A stretch of 32,421 nt of DNA from an uncultured Bacilli bacterium (lineage in GTDB: Bacteria > Bacillota_I > Bacilli_A > RF39 > UBA660): NCBI GenBank assembly GCA_947587115.1, contig CANPXY010000004.1:1-32421 (forward strand). The letters are read 5' to 3'. The position numbers and the translations under genes were made by a program. The notes under the pieces are model-generated. The model ran no database searches. It was given only the letters and a program-made list of their open reading frames with translations, and had not been told where the DNA came from. Positions within the stretch are counted from its first letter, which is position 1. Each line of letters begins with the position of its first letter. Positions 30,932-32,421 of this stretch are shown one piece after another.

Positions 30932-31528
30932 TTATTTTAAAGCAGCAAGTAAATCTGCTTTCTTCATCGTTGAAGTTCCTTCAATTCCTTTTTCTTTGGC
31001 CATTGCTCTAAGTTCAGCAACCGTCAATTTGCTAAGGTCTTGACCTTCTGCTTTTACTTCTTCTTTTTTTGCTTCTTTCTTAGCTGCTGGCTTCTTCTCT
31101 TCTTCCTTTTTTGGAAGAGATGCTTTGACTACGGTAACCCCTTTGGTCTCTAATACAGCCTTCGTCTTTTTTCCGGCTTTACCTTCTTTAGCAATCTCTA
31201 CAAGATCACTGAAAGCTTTTGGATCACTGATGGCGATCTCACTTAACATCTTACGATTGATCTCAACCCCAGCTTTTGTTAGTCCCTCAATAAAGCGAGA
31301 ATAACTGATTTCGTTTTCACGACATGCCGCATTGATACGGGTAATCCATAACTTTCTAAAATCTCTTTTCTTTTGCTTTCTATCACGATATGCGTATTGT
31401 CCAGAATGCATTAACTGTTCTTTCGCAGTCTTATATAATCGATGTTTACTTCCAAAGTATCCCTTTGCTTGTTTTAATACTTTTTTATGACGGGCTTTGG
31501 TTGTAACGCCATTTTTTACTCTTGCCAT
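30932..31528 (-). CDS. rplT: Ribosomal protein L20 with added C-terminal SAP/Rho-N-like module
   Basis: L20 is an early 50S assembly protein and, in Firmicutes, represses the infC operon by binding its leader. Residues 1 to about 117 are complete L20 (ARVKNGVTTKARHKKVLKQA, then RDRKQKKRDFRKLWITRIN). The normal length is close to 117-119; this protein has 198. The extra 80 residues are a short extension (GKKTKAVLETKGVTVVKASL), a Lys/Glu/Ala linker (PKKEEEKKPAAKKEAKKEE) and a module, GQDLSKLTVAELRAMAKEKG then TSTMKKADLLAALK, almost the same as in S2. The start, with GAGGA upstream, is 27 nt after rpmI. No stop or frameshift is seen, so the fusion is a real reading frame. Confidence 0.95.
   Translation of the reverse strand: MARVKNGVTTKARHKKVLKQAKGYFGSKHRLYKTAKEQLMHSGQYAYRDRKQKKRDFRKLWITRINAACRENEISYSRFIEGLTKAGVEINRKMLSEIAISDPKAFSDLVEIAKEGKAGKKTKAVLETKGVTVVKASLPKKEEEKKPAAKKEAKKEEVKAEGQDLSKLTVAELRAMAKEKGIEGTSTMKKADLLAALK
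30935..31049 (-). repeat. SAP/Rho-N-like tail module copy in rplT (shared with rpsB)
   Basis: The 72 bp at 30978-31049 differ from 29923-29994 in rpsB at only three positions. The distal part, 30935-30977, encodes a diverged module end. The two copies are direct repeats about 1.06 kb apart. Confidence 0.9.
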
Positions 31529-31555
31529 GTTAATTCCTCCTTCATATTTTTAAGA

Positions 31556-31744
31556 TTAAATAATATTTTTTAATCTGGCTTTGTCTGCACTACTAAGTTG
31601 GCTTCCCTTACGATTCTTTCTATTGTATTTGCTTGGTTTACTACCGGTATTATGACGACTTCCTGGACGTCCAATACTGATAGATCCACCTTTTCTTACT
31701 TTGAACACTTTTTTACTACCTTTGTGTGTCTTTAATTTTGGCAT
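31556..31744 (-). CDS. rpmI: Ribosomal protein L35
   Basis: This 62-residue basic protein matches L35 of the 50S subunit: MPKLKTHKGSKKVFKVRKGG, then SRHNTGSKPSKYNRKNRKGSQ and SSADKARLKNII. Length is normal. AGGAGG lies just upstream of the ATG. It sits between infC (14 nt) and rplT (27 nt) in the standard order and would be repressed with them by L20. Confidence 0.97.
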   Translation of the reverse strand: MPKLKTHKGSKKVFKVRKGGSISIGRPGSRHNTGSKPSKYNRKNRKGSQLSSADKARLKNII

Positions 31745-31758
31745 TTTCTTTCCTCCTT

Positions 31759-32289
31759 CTATTTTTCTTTTTTCGGTGTTAATAACATTGTCATCGTTCT
31801 ACCATCGAGCTTAGGTTGTTGTTCGATCTCTGCAATATCGGTAAGACGATCTGCAAAACGCACTAAAACGTCACGGCCCAAATCGGTATGCGCCATCTGA
31901 CGACCTTTAAAGCGAATCGACAACTTGATCTTATCTCCTTTTTCGAGATACTTTTTCACGTTGCGAAGTTTTGTTTCAAAATCTCCGACGTCGATTACTG
32001 GAGATAGACGGTATTCTTTAAGTTCTGACATGCTGGCCCGTTGTTTTTTTAAGGCCTCTTTTTCCTTCTTGTTCTTCTCATACCGATACTTGTTGTAATC
32101 CATGATCTTGCATACAGGCGGAGTTCCATTTGGATTCATCAAAACCAAATCGAGTCCCGCATAGTTGGCAAGGGTTAGAGCATCTTGAATGGACTTCACT
32201 CCTACTTGTTCTCCATTAGGTCCAATTAAAAGAACCTCTTTTGCTCGAATCTGTTCGTTGATTGCCATGTTATTCTTCGTATTCGCGAT
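31759..32289 (-). CDS. infC: Translation initiation factor IF-3, probable AUC start
   Basis: IF-3 prevents early subunit joining and proofreads the start codon. INEQIRAKEVLLIGPNGEQVG, NPNGTPPVCKIMDYNKY and EIEQQPKLDGRTM show a full-length protein. The frame is open upstream to 32409, but the extension lies in the structured leader. GGAGG stands 7 nt before ATC at 32289-32287, giving a 176-residue protein; the first downstream ATG, 32268, has no ribosome site. Non-AUG infC starts (AUU in many bacteria, AUC in some) are known and let IF-3 limit its own translation. I therefore place the start at the ATC. Confidence 0.9.
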   Translation of the reverse strand: MANTKNNMAINEQIRAKEVLLIGPNGEQVGVKSIQDALTLANYAGLDLVLMNPNGTPPVCKIMDYNKYRYEKNKKEKEALKKQRASMSELKEYRLSPVIDVGDFETKLRNVKKYLEKGDKIKLSIRFKGRQMAHTDLGRDVLVRFADRLTDIAEIEQQPKLDGRTMTMLLTPKKEK

Positions 32290-32421
32290 AGTTACACCTC
32301 CATTAAATATAAAAAGTGAATACACGAAGTATCCACTTAAAAACCATAATAACTCTATCTTTGGCTTTGGACCTATGGCTATTCGCGCATCAGGTGGATG
32401 TGGATACATCGCTTTCCTTTT
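32290..32421 (-). promoter_or_regulatory. L20-type leader of infC-rpmI-rplT (truncated by window edge)
   Basis: The leader contains the attenuator (32338-32308). Its 5' arm GTGGATAC (32336-32329) is exactly complementary over 8 nt to GTATCCAC near the edge (32407-32400), so an alternative long-range helix could prevent the terminator. This layout is that of the Firmicute L20 leader, in which L20 binding favours termination. The promoter and the start of the leader are outside the window. Confidence 0.7.
32308..32338 (-). terminator. Attenuator hairpin of the infC leader
   Basis: On the minus strand AAGTGGATAC (32338-32329) pairs with GTATTCACTT (32323-32314), 10 bp with one G-U, around a UUCGU loop, and is followed by TTTTTAT. 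It lies about 20 nt before the infC ribosome site and so would act as a transcription attenuator rather than an end-of-gene terminator. Confidence 0.75.

Noticed and set aside
29877..31528. Shared S2/L20 tails as a frameshift or assembly error
   Set aside because: Both tails are in frame with their genes, end at their own stops, have distinct linkers and differ in their last 14 residues, which an assembly duplicate would not.
32290..32409. 40-residue N-terminal extension of IF-3
   Set aside because: The region is a structured leader with an attenuator hairpin, and IF-3 does not have such an extension; the GGAGG site points to 32289.

Overview
The window is AT-rich, densely coded DNA from a Gram-positive, low-GC bacterium (Bacillota, class Bacilli in the broad sense). 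Firmicute signatures include a phenylalanyl T-box ahead of pheST, an L20-type leader ahead of infC-rpmI-rplT, strong GGAGG ribosome binding sites, YlbL/YlbJ, and three sporulation genes (ylbJ, spoIIID, sspI). TGA is used as a stop and tryptophan is TGG, so the code is standard. The protein style suggests an Erysipelotrichia-like or related uncultured gut Bacilli lineage, but that placement is inference. No tRNA, rRNA, CRISPR, insertion sequence or phage was seen; this looks like chromosomal core with a few accessory genes.

Layout. 1-4.9 kb, minus strand: envelope genes. A DUF368/PopT-type undecaprenyl-phosphate translocase and UppP phosphatase are almost fused (1 nt apart), followed by a ZIP metal transporter, an Amidase_3 protein with an altered zinc site and a CmpB-like membrane protein. 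4.9-8.9 kb, minus: RecD2 helicase, an unknown single-pass membrane protein and the YlbL Lon/PDZ protease. 8.95-12.35 kb: YlbJ (plus), two overlapping prepilin genes (minus) and a divergent PilB/GspE ATPase (plus). 12.3-18.5 kb, minus: thymidylate kinase; then lepA-spoIIID-hemW-HD protein; then a surface BspA-type leucine-rich repeat protein. 18.6-18.86 kb, plus: spore protein SspI. 18.87-23.25 kb, minus: T-box, pheS, pheT and a sigma-70-like gene. 23.3-27.2 kb, minus: hybrid histidine kinase and a divergent AMP-binding ligase. 27.4-32.4 kb, minus: translation genes infC-rpmI-rplT-rpsB-tsf, an unknown membrane protein and frr.

How they fit together. The envelope block recycles undecaprenyl phosphate and remodels the wall. 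The sporulation genes carry matching developmental signals: a sigma-G-like promoter before sspI and a sigma-E-like promoter before ylbJ. The translation block is controlled from an infC leader with an attenuator, and infC itself appears to start at AUC.

Most striking observation: ribosomal proteins S2 and L20, neighbours in the same block, each carry the same extra C-terminal SAP/Rho-N-like module on a charged linker. The two copies are almost identical in DNA over 72 bp (69 matches), pointing to recent duplication or gene conversion of a ribosomal protein tail.
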